A stretch of DNA of 39,649 nucleotides, from assembly GCA_004376325.1 (NCBI GenBank), contig SOKC01000062.1, positions 1 to 39,649 of the forward strand, given 5' to 3'. Under the pieces are notes generated by a model. It was not told where the DNA came from and searched no databases. It saw only the letters and a list, made by a program, of their open reading frames with translations. Below are positions 14,332-22,113 of this stretch, piece after piece (within the stretch, counting starts at the first letter, position 1; every line of letters starts with the position of its first letter). This stretch comes from Actinomycetota bacterium (lineage in GTDB: Bacteria; Actinomycetota; Humimicrobiia; Humimicrobiales; Humimicrobiaceae). Position numbers and translations under genes: made by a program.

Positions 14332-14915
14332 ATGAAATTTTTAAGTATTTTTAACCCGTCTGGAGTCAGGAATGATTCGGGATGAAACTGTATTCCTTCC
14401 AGCTTGTAGTTTTTATGCCTTACTCCCATTACAATATCATCTTCAGTACGAGCGGTTACTTCAAGTGAAGAAGGGATTGTGTCTTTTTTTAAAATTAGAG
14501 AATGGTATCTTGCAGCTTCAAAAGGATTTTCAACACCGCTAAAAATACTCTTTCCATCATGATAAATCTTAGATGTCTTCCCGTGGATTACCACTCCCGA
14601 ATTGATTACCTCTGCTCCGAATACTTCCCCGATGCACTGATGTCCCAGACAGACTCCCAGTATAGGTATTTCTTTATAAAAATGCTTGATTATATCTTTT
14701 GACATGCCTGCATTAACAGGTCTTCCCGGGCCAGGTGAGATTACTATTCTGGATGGCTCCATCTTTTCAATTTCATCCAGACTTATCTTATCATTTCTCC
14801 TGACCTTTATATTCTCACCCAGAATACCCAGATATTGCACCAGATTAAAAGTAAAGGAGTCATAATTATCTATCATCAATATATCTACTTTTTTAGTCCT
14901 GGCAATTGTACTCAT
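14322..14915 (-). CDS. pabA: Glutamine amidotransferase subunit PabA/TrpG
   Basis: A class I glutamine amidotransferase of 197 residues. It has D-N-Y-D-S-F-T-F-N-L near the start, P-G-P-G-R-P, the nucleophile cysteine in G-V-C-L-G-H-Q and the His-Glu pair in Q-F-H-P-E-S. It supplies ammonia to PabB. I chose the ATG at 14915 rather than the ATG five codons upstream because AGGAG lies 5 bp before it. No trp genes are nearby, so the folate role is favoured, though such subunits can serve anthranilate synthase as well. Confidence 0.9.
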   Translation of the reverse strand: MSTIARTKKVDILMIDNYDSFTFNLVQYLGILGENIKVRRNDKISLDEIEKMEPSRIVISPGPGRPVNAGMSKDIIKHFYKEIPILGVCLGHQCIGEVFGAEVINSGVVIHGKTSKIYHDGKSIFSGVENPFEAARYHSLILKKDTIPSSLEVTARTEDDIVMGVRHKNYKLEGIQFHPESFLTPDGLKILKNFICL

Positions 14916-15068
14916 TTCTGCTCCTGGCATAGCTTCATTTATATGCCTATTTTAATAAAATTCCCATCTACCTATTATTTCCCGTTAAAAGAAATTATAT
15001 TAGAAGCTAGATAAAATCTCAAAATAAATATTCCGATTCTTTCAGAAAAAAGTTGAAGAAAAATAATT

Positions 15069-15479
15069 TTAAGGAATGATTTTCTTTATAAAATCTATTT
15101 TTCTAAAGTCTTTGTCAAATGTAAATACTGTATCACAGTTATTTTTTACAGAATGGCTTGCCAGGTATGCATCTATAAAATCAATATTTTTCTCTTCATA
15201 TAAATCCAGAGCCTTCAGGATGACCTGGCGGTTTTCTATTACCGCATTGTCAATCTCAGCAATAGCCAGTATTTTTTCAACTATGCCATATCTATCCAGA
15301 TCATATATGCTTTCCAGAACATAAATAATTTCAGCAATGATTAAATCACATATAAATAGTTCATATTTCCCTCTGGACACCTGGTCAAGAAACTTTCTGG
15401 ATTTCTGCGCCTGCTTGTCGGGCTCACCGGTAAAAAATCTTATAAAGAGATTGGTATCTGCATAAACTTTGCTTTTCAA
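15069..15479 (-). CDS. vapC: PIN-domain toxin, VapC type
   Basis: A 136-residue PIN RNase. V-Y-A-D-T-N-L-F-I-R-F-F starts the fold, L-I-I-A-E-I-I-Y-V-L-E supplies the second acidic residue, and N-I-D-F-I-D-A-Y-L-A with V-F-T-F-D-K-D-F supplies the others. The start overlaps the stop of the AbrB-type antitoxin gene by 4 bp. Unlike the PIN gene at 7870 this one has a normal ATG and looks intact. VapC toxins cleave tRNA or rRNA; the target here is unknown. The pair sits between the pab genes and the ABC transporter, within core genes. Confidence 0.88.
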   Translation of the reverse strand: MKSKVYADTNLFIRFFTGEPDKQAQKSRKFLDQVSRGKYELFICDLIIAEIIYVLESIYDLDRYGIVEKILAIAEIDNAVIENRQVILKALDLYEEKNIDFIDAYLASHSVKNNCDTVFTFDKDFRKIDFIKKIIP

Positions 15480-15724
15480 GGTCTCACCTTTTTTGCCATA
15501 TAATCATGTGTCTTTTTTTCCATTTCTTTCCAGCTTAATTTTCTTACATCTTCCGGCACTGGAACAGAGCTCTGTAAGTCAAAAATTGAAGGGATCTTTC
15601 TGACAAAGGCTTTTCTGCCAGAAAATTTAACTATTACTTTATCTCCCTCTTTTAGCCCAAGCTGTTCCCTTACAGGCTTGGGTATGGTTATCTGACCCTT
15701 CTTTGTTACAGTAGTTGTACTCAT
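15476..15724 (-). CDS. vapB: AbrB/MazE-type antitoxin, VapB
   Basis: An 82-residue protein. Residues 1-45 have the swapped-hairpin AbrB DNA-binding pattern: T-V-T-K-K-G-Q-I-T-I-P-K-P-V-R-E-Q-L-G-L-K-E-G-D-K-V. The C-terminal part is charged and would bind the PIN toxin. It is followed by vapC with a 4-bp overlap. It is divergent from the ABC transporter genes, so the 140-bp gap at 15725-15865 probably holds both promoters and its own operator. Confidence 0.88.
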   Translation of the reverse strand: MSTTTVTKKGQITIPKPVREQLGLKEGDKVIVKFSGRKAFVRKIPSIFDLQSSVPVPEDVRKLSWKEMEKKTHDYMAKKVRP

Positions 15725-15865
15725 TTAAAAAATCCTTACTATTATATTTTGGTATTACTTTATCATAAAAGTAAGAATTAGTAAAATTTTATTTCCATAT
15801 ATCACTTCATAACGCTCTGGTTTTTAAATTGATAAATTATAAGATTAAGGGTAAAATCCTATTTT

Positions 15866-16789
15866 ATGATAAAAGTAGAAAACCTTACTAAAAAATTTGA
15901 AACTATAACTGCAGTTGAGAATATTTCCTTTGACATAAATGAAAGTGAAATATTTGGATTTCTAGGCCCCAATGGAGCAGGAAAGACAACTACCATAAGA
16001 ATGCTTTCAACCCTTATTTCTCAAACTTCGGGAAAGATAACCATAGACAATAGAAGCCCGGAGAGTGATGGTGAATATATAAGGTCAATTATAGGACTTC
16101 TGACCGAGTCTCCTGGAATGTATGAGAAAATATCCGCTTACGATAATCTTGATTATTATTCCAGCTTTTATAGTATCTCCAATACCATTAGAAAAAATAA
16201 TATTAAAAAATATCTTAAGATGTTCGATCTCTGGGACAGAAAAGATGACCTGGCTGGTACTTATTCAAAGGGTATGAAGCAGAAACTGGCACTATCCCGC
16301 GCACTGATACATGAACCAAAGATATTATTCTTAGATGAACCAACTGCAGGGCTTGATCCTGAGAGCGCTCATATGGTAAGGAATTTCATTGAAAGCCAGA
16401 AAAAAGAAAAAACTACTGTTTTTCTCTGCACCCATAATCTTGAGGAAGCATCAAATCTTTCCGACAGGGTATGCATAATAAAAAGAAAGATTATAAGGAT
16501 TGCTACACTTTCAGAACTTCAAAGTGATGATAAAAATAAAAGGGTTGAAATTGTATTTACAGATGATGCAGATAGATATATTAAATTGCTAGAAGAAATT
16601 GATGAAATAAAAAATATCCAGTCAGATAAAAACAAGGCAACTTTAGTAATTGAAAAGCCTGAAATTTCAAATCCCATAATTATTAAAAAACTGGTTGATA
16701 GCGGCGCTCAGGTCCTTTATTTTAATGAAATAAAGGCAACCCTGGAGGAAATATATCTTGATTTAATAAAAGATGAAGAGGCAAAATGA
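15866..16789 (+). CDS. ABC transporter ATP-binding protein
   Basis: A 307-residue ATPase of the drug/antibiotic-export (ABC-2) type. Walker A is G-P-N-G-A-G-K-T (34-41), the signature is Y-S-K-G-M-K-Q-K near 133-140, Walker B is I-L-F-L-D-E-P-T-A-G-L-D (153-164) and the H-loop is in C-T-H-N-L near 192. Residues after about 215 form the C-terminal domain usual in this class. It overlaps the permease gene by 4 bp. The pair should form an exporter at the inner membrane; the cargo is unknown. The plus strand is used here while the neighbours on both sides are on the minus strand. Confidence 0.93.
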   Translation: MIKVENLTKKFETITAVENISFDINESEIFGFLGPNGAGKTTTIRMLSTLISQTSGKITIDNRSPESDGEYIRSIIGLLTESPGMYEKISAYDNLDYYSSFYSISNTIRKNNIKKYLKMFDLWDRKDDLAGTYSKGMKQKLALSRALIHEPKILFLDEPTAGLDPESAHMVRNFIESQKKEKTTVFLCTHNLEEASNLSDRVCIIKRKIIRIATLSELQSDDKNKRVEIVFTDDADRYIKLLEEIDEIKNIQSDKNKATLVIEKPEISNPIIIKKLVDSGAQVLYFNEIKATLEEIYLDLIKDEEAK

Positions 16790-17577
16790 AAAACGCTGCA
16801 GTAGTTTTTAAAAAAGAGATTAAAGAGGTTATAAAAAATAAGAATATATGGATGCCCATCCTTATAATCACCGCCATATTCTCAATTGCCATGCCTCTGG
16901 TGTTTATTCTTGGAAGCAATTCCATATTAAAGGATGAGGATACCTTAAATTTTATAAATAAAATATTTGGCCAGGTCGGTGATCCCTTAAGGGTACTTAT
17001 AGGATTTATTTTAAAGCAATTACTTATTTTCTTACTCATACTCCCTGCTATGGTTCCAAGCCTTATTGCTCCTTCCTCGGTAATTATGGAAAAGGAAAAT
17101 AACACCCTTGAGCCGCTTCTGGCAACACCACTGAAAACATCCGAGTTGCTGCTTGGAAAATCACTTACTGCACTTGTCCCATCCTTTGTTATTTCTACCA
17201 TCAATTTCATTATATTGACCATAGTAGTTGACGTAGCTGCTTATATTAAATTAGGCTATGCCCCTCTCCCAACCATGGAATGGGTTATTGTGGCTTTCCT
17301 TCTTAGCCCGATACTATCCTTTATAATCACCATGGCAAGCGTTATAGTTTCATCAAAATCCACTGATATAAGGTCCGCCCAGGGAATAGGCGCAGTGATA
17401 ATAGTACCCATTTATCTTGTTATTGGACTTCAGCTGGCAGGATTTTTTCTTCTAAATATTACTTACCTGCTTATAGGTTGTCTGGTACTGCTTGCAGTTT
17501 GTCCATTGGTTTTGAGGCTTGCAGTCAAGATATTTGACAGGGAAAATATCCTTACCAAATGGAAGATGAAGGCTTAA
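16786..17577 (+). CDS. ABC-2 type permease
   Basis: A 263-residue membrane protein with about six hydrophobic segments, roughly at 20-42, 76-97, 125-150, 165-190, 198-222 and 227-248. The loop after the second segment has M-E-K-E-N-N-T-L-E-P-L-L-A-T-P, the conserved cytoplasmic signature of ABC-2 permeases such as NatB, and L-L-L-G-K-S follows. It pairs with the ATPase just upstream. The gene ends 11 bp before the convergent PfkB-family gene. Confidence 0.9.
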   Translation: MKNAAVVFKKEIKEVIKNKNIWMPILIITAIFSIAMPLVFILGSNSILKDEDTLNFINKIFGQVGDPLRVLIGFILKQLLIFLLILPAMVPSLIAPSSVIMEKENNTLEPLLATPLKTSELLLGKSLTALVPSFVISTINFIILTIVVDVAAYIKLGYAPLPTMEWVIVAFLLSPILSFIITMASVIVSSKSTDIRSAQGIGAVIIVPIYLVIGLQLAGFFLLNITYLLIGCLVLLAVCPLVLRLAVKIFDRENILTKWKMKA

Positions 17578-17588
17578 ATAGTTTGAGC

Positions 17589-18491
17589 CTATCCAATTTT
17601 ATTTAAAAAAAGTTTTTTTATATCTTCATCTAATGCCGGAGTGGGACCAATTTGTGAGGATACCCATGATCCTAATCTGTTAGCTGAGCTGCTCATTTCT
17701 CCAAGTGTCCTGCCACCTAGATACTGTATGACCATTGCTGCTGTAAAAGCGTCTCCGGCACCTACTGTATCGGCAACAGAAACTTTATAGCCGGGGTGAT
17801 CATAATAATCACTTTCATCTATAAGAAGGCTTCCATCTTCTCCCCTGGTAAGACATATCAGCTTTATACCGTATTCATTTATAAGCTTCCTGCAAAAATT
17901 AATATCATTTTTCTCATTGGAATAATTCATTAAATTTCTTAACTGCCTGAGTTCTTCTTTATTTAATTTAAGTATTGTTGCAAGCTCCAGTGACCTGATA
18001 ATTGTTTTAAGGGAATAGAAGTTTTGCCGCAAGTTTATATCAAGCACTTTAATAGCAGTGCTCCGGGCCATTTTTAAAAAATTAACAATAGTCCTGCGGG
18101 ACTTTAAAGACCTTTGTGCCAGCGTACCAAAACATATAACATCGGCTTCTCTGGCAAGCTTTTCCCATCTATTATTTAATTCCAAAAAATCCCAGGCAAC
18201 ATTTTTATTTATAATATAATCCGGTCGTCCGCCATCATCTATTTTTACATCAACTGTCCCGGTCTGGTGTTTGGAATCAATTTGAATGAAATCCCTGGCT
18301 AAACCAAGCTTAAATAAAGAATCCATAATCTCTTTTCCCAGGAAATCATCGCCAACTCTACTGGCAACTAATCCATCCTGTCCTAATTTTTTAACAAAAT
18401 AGGCAAAATTAGCCGGAGCCCCACCCAACTTTCTGCTATGTGGAAATACATCCCACAATATTTCTCCAATACCTACTATTTTATGAGGCAC
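17589..18491 (-). CDS. PfkB-family sugar kinase (fructokinase-like)
   Basis: A 300-residue ribokinase-family enzyme. G-E-I-L-W-D-V-F-P and K-L-G-G-A-P-A-N-F-A-Y (about 25-35) form the sugar-binding start. D-T-V-G-A-G-D-A-F-T-A-A-M near 245-257 is the anion hole with the catalytic aspartate. The best start is the GTG at 18491, because a full AGGAGG (18499-18504) lies 7 bp upstream; a longer frame would begin at 18521. The pattern G-E-I-L-W-D-x-F-P with L-G-G-A-P-A-N-F is typical of fructokinases, but the substrate is not certain. It lies about 150 bp after rpoD. Confidence 0.88.
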   Translation of the reverse strand: MPHKIVGIGEILWDVFPHSRKLGGAPANFAYFVKKLGQDGLVASRVGDDFLGKEIMDSLFKLGLARDFIQIDSKHQTGTVDVKIDDGGRPDYIINKNVAWDFLELNNRWEKLAREADVICFGTLAQRSLKSRRTIVNFLKMARSTAIKVLDINLRQNFYSLKTIIRSLELATILKLNKEELRQLRNLMNYSNEKNDINFCRKLINEYGIKLICLTRGEDGSLLIDESDYYDHPGYKVSVADTVGAGDAFTAAMVIQYLGGRTLGEMSSSANRLGSWVSSQIGPTPALDEDIKKLFLNKIG

Positions 18492-18567
18492 TACTATCCC
18501 TCCTGCGGAGATAGAATCCAATAAAAATGGTTAATGATAATTTAAACTTTAGAAGCTCTTGCTAGCG

Positions 18568-18594
18568 CAACGTTTGTTTTATTATTTAAAACAA
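18568..18594. terminator. AT-rich hairpin between rpoD and the PfkB gene
   Basis: A nine-base perfect inverted repeat (TTTGTTTTA, loop TTATT, TAAAACAAA) lies downstream of rpoD. It is AT-only apart from the G-C pair and has no long T run, so termination is possible but not sure. Confidence 0.3.
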
Positions 18595-18640
18595 AACTAC
18601 ATCATAAGTATCTTAATATATTGAATAAATGAGCCACAAA

Positions 18641-19702
18641 CTAACTTTCTAGAAAATCTCTTAAAGCTTTGCTTCTATTTGGGCTTCGTAATTTATTTAG
18701 AGTTTTAAATTCTATTTGTCTAATTCTTTCTCTGGTAACACCAAATTCCCTTCCAACCTCTTCTAGTGTTTTCGGTTGACCATCATTTATACCAAATCTA
18801 AGCTCTATAATTTTTCTTTCCCTATAATCTAATGTATTAAGTGTCTCTTTTAGCTTGTTTTGAAGCATCTTGAAAGATGCAGCATCTGCAGGTGCCTCTA
18901 CTTCCGAATCCTCTATAAAATCACCAAGGTGACTATCACCTTCTTCACTTATTGGAGTTTCAAATGAAACAGGATGCTGGCTTATTTTAATTATTTCTCT
19001 TACCTTATCAGGGGTAAAATCCATTTTCTCTGAAATCTCTTCAGGTGAAGGATCTCTACCAAGTTCTTGGAGTAGTCCCCTCTGAACCCTTATCAATTTA
19101 TTAATATTCACTATCATATGAACCGGGATTCTAATAGTTCTGGCCTGATCAGCCAAAGCTCTTGTAATAGCTTGCCTTATCCACCAGGTTGCGTACGTAG
19201 AAAATTTAAAACCTCTCCTGTAATCAAATTTCTCTACCGCCTTTATCAGTCCAAGATTTCCTTCCTGTATGAGGTCTAAAAAAAGCAAACCTCTTCCAAA
19301 ATACTTTTTAGCGATACTTACCACCAGTCTCAGATTCGCCTTTACCAGCAATTGTTTTGATACAGGATCTCCAGCTTCAATTCTCTTTGCCAGTTGCACT
19401 TCTTCAAAAGCGGTAAGTAGTCTTATCTTACCAATCTCTTTAAGATACATTCTTACCGGGTCATTAGTAGGATACTTTATAGTAAGATCCGGTTTTCTTT
19501 TTAATAGATTCTTATCTCTTTTTATATTTTGAACTTTAGTATCAATATCTTCATCTTCTTCACTTACAATCTCTATCCCCAGATTCTGAATAACATTATA
19601 AATATTTTCAATCTGTTCCTTGGACAGCTCTATATCTGAAAGAGTTTCGGTAATTTCCTCCGTTGTAAGCAGGCCATCTACTTTACCTTTACTGATCAGC
19701 AT
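18641..19702 (-). CDS. rpoD: Primary RNA polymerase sigma factor RpoD
   Basis: A 353-residue sigma-70 protein. The N-terminal part (about 1-50, I-S-K-G-K-V-D-G-L-L-T-T-E-E-I) resembles region 1.1. D-P-V-R-M-Y-L-K-E-I-G (1.2), the 2.1-2.4 block with L-I-Q-E-G-N-L-G-L-I-K-A-V-E-K-F and Y-A-T-W-W-I-R-Q-A-I-T-R-A, region 3 and region 4 (T-L-E-E-V-G-R-E-F-G-V-T-R-E-R-I-R-Q-I-E) follow in order. It directs RNA polymerase to housekeeping promoters. The acidic spacer between 1.1 and 1.2 is short. A strong GAGGAG lies about 25 bp upstream of the ATG with no ATG, GTG or TTG at a fitting distance, so the exact start is uncertain. Confidence 0.95.
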   Translation of the reverse strand: MLISKGKVDGLLTTEEITETLSDIELSKEQIENIYNVIQNLGIEIVSEEDEDIDTKVQNIKRDKNLLKRKPDLTIKYPTNDPVRMYLKEIGKIRLLTAFEEVQLAKRIEAGDPVSKQLLVKANLRLVVSIAKKYFGRGLLFLDLIQEGNLGLIKAVEKFDYRRGFKFSTYATWWIRQAITRALADQARTIRIPVHMIVNINKLIRVQRGLLQELGRDPSPEEISEKMDFTPDKVREIIKISQHPVSFETPISEEGDSHLGDFIEDSEVEAPADAASFKMLQNKLKETLNTLDYRERKIIELRFGINDGQPKTLEEVGREFGVTRERIRQIEFKTLNKLRSPNRSKALRDFLES

Positions 19703-19903
19703 CTTTACTTCTTCTAATTTAAACTCTACTCCTCTTTTAATTTTTAATCACCCTAATCCTTATAAATAATCTAAACTTTTTGATTTTTACCCAGTATAAA
19801 TTAATAGAATAATTTTAAAAAACATATTTAAATAAATACCTAATTCAGGATTGTGGATAAAATTGCTTGCAGAATCTTACCATAACTGGGAATTCTAAGA
19901 AAA

Positions 19904-20251
19904 CTACCTAAACCTTTTTCTTAATTTTCTTAACTTATAATTAAGATCATCTTTGGGTGTGTTCCGGTAATTACCACTTCTTCTATTTCCACTAAAACTT
20001 CTATTTTCCTGAGGTCTGGCTTCATTTACTAAAAGTTTCCTTTCCTTAAAATCACTCTGGTTAAACTTTTCCATAGCTTTTGTTGCTTCTTCCTCAGTTT
20101 CCATTTCCACAAACCCGAAGCCTTTTGATCGACCATCCAGACTTCTAATTACTTTTGCATAAGTTACCTTACCTTCACTGGAGAATAGTTCCTCCAGTTC
20201 TTTATCTGTAGTAGAGTACTCCAGATTGCCTACATATAGTCTTTTATTCAC
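19904..20251 (-). CDS. RRM-type RNA-binding protein
   Basis: A 115-residue protein with one RNA-recognition motif. RNP2 is L-Y-V-G-N-L (5-10) and RNP1 is K-G-F-G-F-V-E-M (43-50), followed by a basic, glycine/arginine-rich tail (about 80-115) that would add non-specific RNA affinity. The start is GTG with GGAAAT upstream. Single-RRM proteins of this sort are known in cyanobacteria and many anaerobes, often cold-induced; the RNA target is unknown. A TnpB-like relic lies about 175 bp upstream. Confidence 0.92.
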   Translation of the reverse strand: MNKRLYVGNLEYSTTDKELEELFSSEGKVTYAKVIRSLDGRSKGFGFVEMETEEEATKAMEKFNQSDFKERKLLVNEARPQENRSFSGNRRSGNYRNTPKDDLNYKLRKLRKRFR

Positions 20252-20392
20252 CTTGATTTCCTTTCACTTATTAAAAATCATCTTTAAACAAAAAAACAGA
20301 AATAATATAAATAATGCATAAAAATGCTGATTTTAATTTAGAATGTTAGCCAAAAAAAATTCAGACTTATTCCATTAACACATTATTTAACA
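20252..20392. other. Upstream region of the RRM gene
   Basis: AT-rich leader of the RRM gene on the minus strand. I see no coding frame. The end of the putative TnpB-type right end lies at its right edge, so the promoter is probably within this segment. Confidence 0.35.
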
Positions 20393-20427
20393 GTGACACT
20401 CCACAGAGCAAGCCCTGCGGCTTCTGC
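20393..20427 (-). repeat. Right-end hairpin of a TnpB-type element (relic)
   Basis: On the minus strand CCGCAGGG-CTTG-CTCTGTGG (20401-20420) folds into an eight-pair stem with a CTTG loop, followed by AGTGTCAC. This matches the general layout of IS200/IS605-family right ends, which also form the 3' part of the omega RNA. It follows the TnpB-like tail by only 7 bases. Whether it is still transcribed is unknown. Confidence 0.5.
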
Positions 20428-20575
20428 TTAGTTTACTAAGCATTCTTTTTCCTGCTTCAATGTCGAAGACAACCCTTCAACTCCACAGGCGTCAATTCCG
20501 CTGTGCCCCAGCGTATTTTTTACCGATTCATCCCCGCTGCAAGCAGACGGAGTTTTCTCGGCAACTCTTGAATAA
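20428..20575 (-). pseudogene. C-terminal fragment of a TnpB (IS200/IS605) protein
   Basis: The minus strand reads A-E-K-T-P-S-A-C-S-G-D-E-S-V-K-N-T-L-G-H-S-G-I-D-A-C-G and then L-S-S-T-L-K-Q-E-K before a stop. The pattern N-T-x-G-H-x-G-I-x-A-C-G followed by K-Q-E is what I know from the extreme C-terminus of many TnpB proteins. Nothing of the RuvC or zinc-finger parts remains, and a stop lies directly upstream. The fragment sits between the RRM and pfkA genes. Confidence 0.6.
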
Positions 20576-20678
20576 CCTTACTGTTGCTTTTTATTATACC
20601 ATAAAAATATCATCAGGTGTTCATTTTATTTGATATTCATTATTATACAATTTCGACTTATTGAGAGATTAAAATAAA

Positions 20679-20867
20679 ATGCAATTGAAAATAAAGGTTT
20701 TTGATTTGTTATATAATACAAAATGTCCAGAGTGTAAAAGAATGGTTGATATTAATTGTAGCATTACTGTAATTGGACATTTAGCTCCTCTTGTAAAAAA
20801 GCATATATACTTCGAGTTTCATTGCCCAATTTGTAACAAATCCAGCTCAAACTCTTATAGTTTATGA
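20679..20867 (+). CDS. Small zinc-ribbon protein
   Basis: A 62-residue protein with two CxxC knuckles (C-P-E-C near 16-19 and C-P-I-C near 50-53), so it probably folds around one zinc ion. The upstream sequence GAGAGATTAAAATAAA gives only a weak ribosome site. It is the only plus-strand gene in this stretch and converges on pfkA 24 bp away. No function can be given. The spacing of the cysteines and lack of stop codons favour a real gene. Confidence 0.5.
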   Translation: MQLKIKVFDLLYNTKCPECKRMVDINCSITVIGHLAPLVKKHIYFEFHCPICNKSSSNSYSL

Positions 20868-20891
20868 CCGGGCAGATATTTATAAAATTTT

Positions 20892-21923
20892 TTAATGTAA
20901 GAGTTTAGACAATTTATAAAGTTCCTGATCCATTGGCTTCTCTTCTTTTATAGCCTTCTCCAGAGGAACTGATGTTATTGCACCATTTTCCATAACTGCC
21001 ATTTGGCCAAATTGTCCTTCATGGACTAACTCTACAGCTTTTGCTCCCAGCCTGGTGGCAACAATCCTATCAAAAGCGGACGGTCTTCCGCCTCTTTGCA
21101 AGTGGCCAAGTATGACTACTCTGGTTCCATAACCTGTTCTTTTCTCAATTTCCCTGGCAATAACATTGCCTACTCCGCCAAGCTGCACATGGCCAAAACT
21201 ATCAATTGCACCAGAAGCTGTTACCTGCTCTTTAACTTCAGCCGGCTTTGCTCCTTCAGCAACTGCGATTATAGTAAAGTCCTTGCCTCTTTCCCTTCTC
21301 TTTTCTATAACATTTACAATTTCATCATAGTCAAAAGCAACCTCAGGAATTAAAATAACATCGGCTCCACCGGCAATCCCTCCACTTAAGGCAAGCCAGC
21401 CTGCATCTCTTCCCATAATTTCCACTATCATTATTCTACTATGTGAAGATGCTGTAGTGTGAAGCTTATCAAGGCAATCCGTTACAACCTCCAGTGCAGA
21501 GTCACTACCTATAGCATAATCAGAATGAGCAATATCATTATCTATAGTCTGAGGAACACCAACGCCTTTTATTCCATACTGGGTCAACCTGGTTATAACC
21601 CCATTAGTATCATCTCCGCCAATAGTTATTATGGCATCCAGCTCAAACTTTTTTATATTCTCTTTAACCTTTTCAACTCCATTTTCTATCTTGAAAGGAT
21701 TAGTCCTTGATGTTCCAATTATGGTACCGCCTTCTCCCAGTATCCCTGAAACTGATTCCCTGTCCAGTTCTACTATATTGCCTTTAACCAGGCCTTCCCA
21801 TCCATTTTTAATCCCGATTACTTTATATCCATACTCAGATGCCTTTAGATAAATTGCTCTTATAGCTGCATTTATTGCTGGAGAATCTCCTCCACCTGAT
21901 AAAATACCTATTTTCTTTATCAT
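20892..21923 (-). CDS. pfkA: 6-phosphofructokinase with PPi-type site features
   Basis: A 343-residue PfkA-family enzyme that phosphorylates fructose 6-phosphate in glycolysis. G-I-L-S-G-G-G-D-S-P-A-I-N-A (6-19) opens the fold, T-I-D-N-D (126-130) holds the catalytic aspartate, and M-G-R-D-A-G-W-L-A binds substrate. In ATP enzymes the donor site reads G-G-D-G; here it is G-G-D-D-T (102-106), the form seen in PPi-using and group III enzymes. The residue before T-I-D-N-D is Q125, neither the Gly of ATP enzymes nor the Lys of PPi enzymes. The phosphate donor is therefore open. AGAAGGAG precedes the ATG. Confidence 0.93.
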   Translation of the reverse strand: MIKKIGILSGGGDSPAINAAIRAIYLKASEYGYKVIGIKNGWEGLVKGNIVELDRESVSGILGEGGTIIGTSRTNPFKIENGVEKVKENIKKFELDAIITIGGDDTNGVITRLTQYGIKGVGVPQTIDNDIAHSDYAIGSDSALEVVTDCLDKLHTTASSHSRIMIVEIMGRDAGWLALSGGIAGGADVILIPEVAFDYDEIVNVIEKRRERGKDFTIIAVAEGAKPAEVKEQVTASGAIDSFGHVQLGGVGNVIAREIEKRTGYGTRVVILGHLQRGGRPSAFDRIVATRLGAKAVELVHEGQFGQMAVMENGAITSVPLEKAIKEEKPMDQELYKLSKLLH

Positions 21924-22113
21924 TTTTATCTCCTTCTAAAATGATAATTTATTTGTATTATATAAGCCTGGTATAATAAGATAATAATTTATTTACAATA
22001 TACAAGCATGGTTCTTGCAGTCAAACCGACTCCAGGCATAAACTTATAATTAAATATTTTTTAAAAAATTAACCTCTATCAAAATTAAAATTATATTAAT
22101 TTTTGGCATATAA

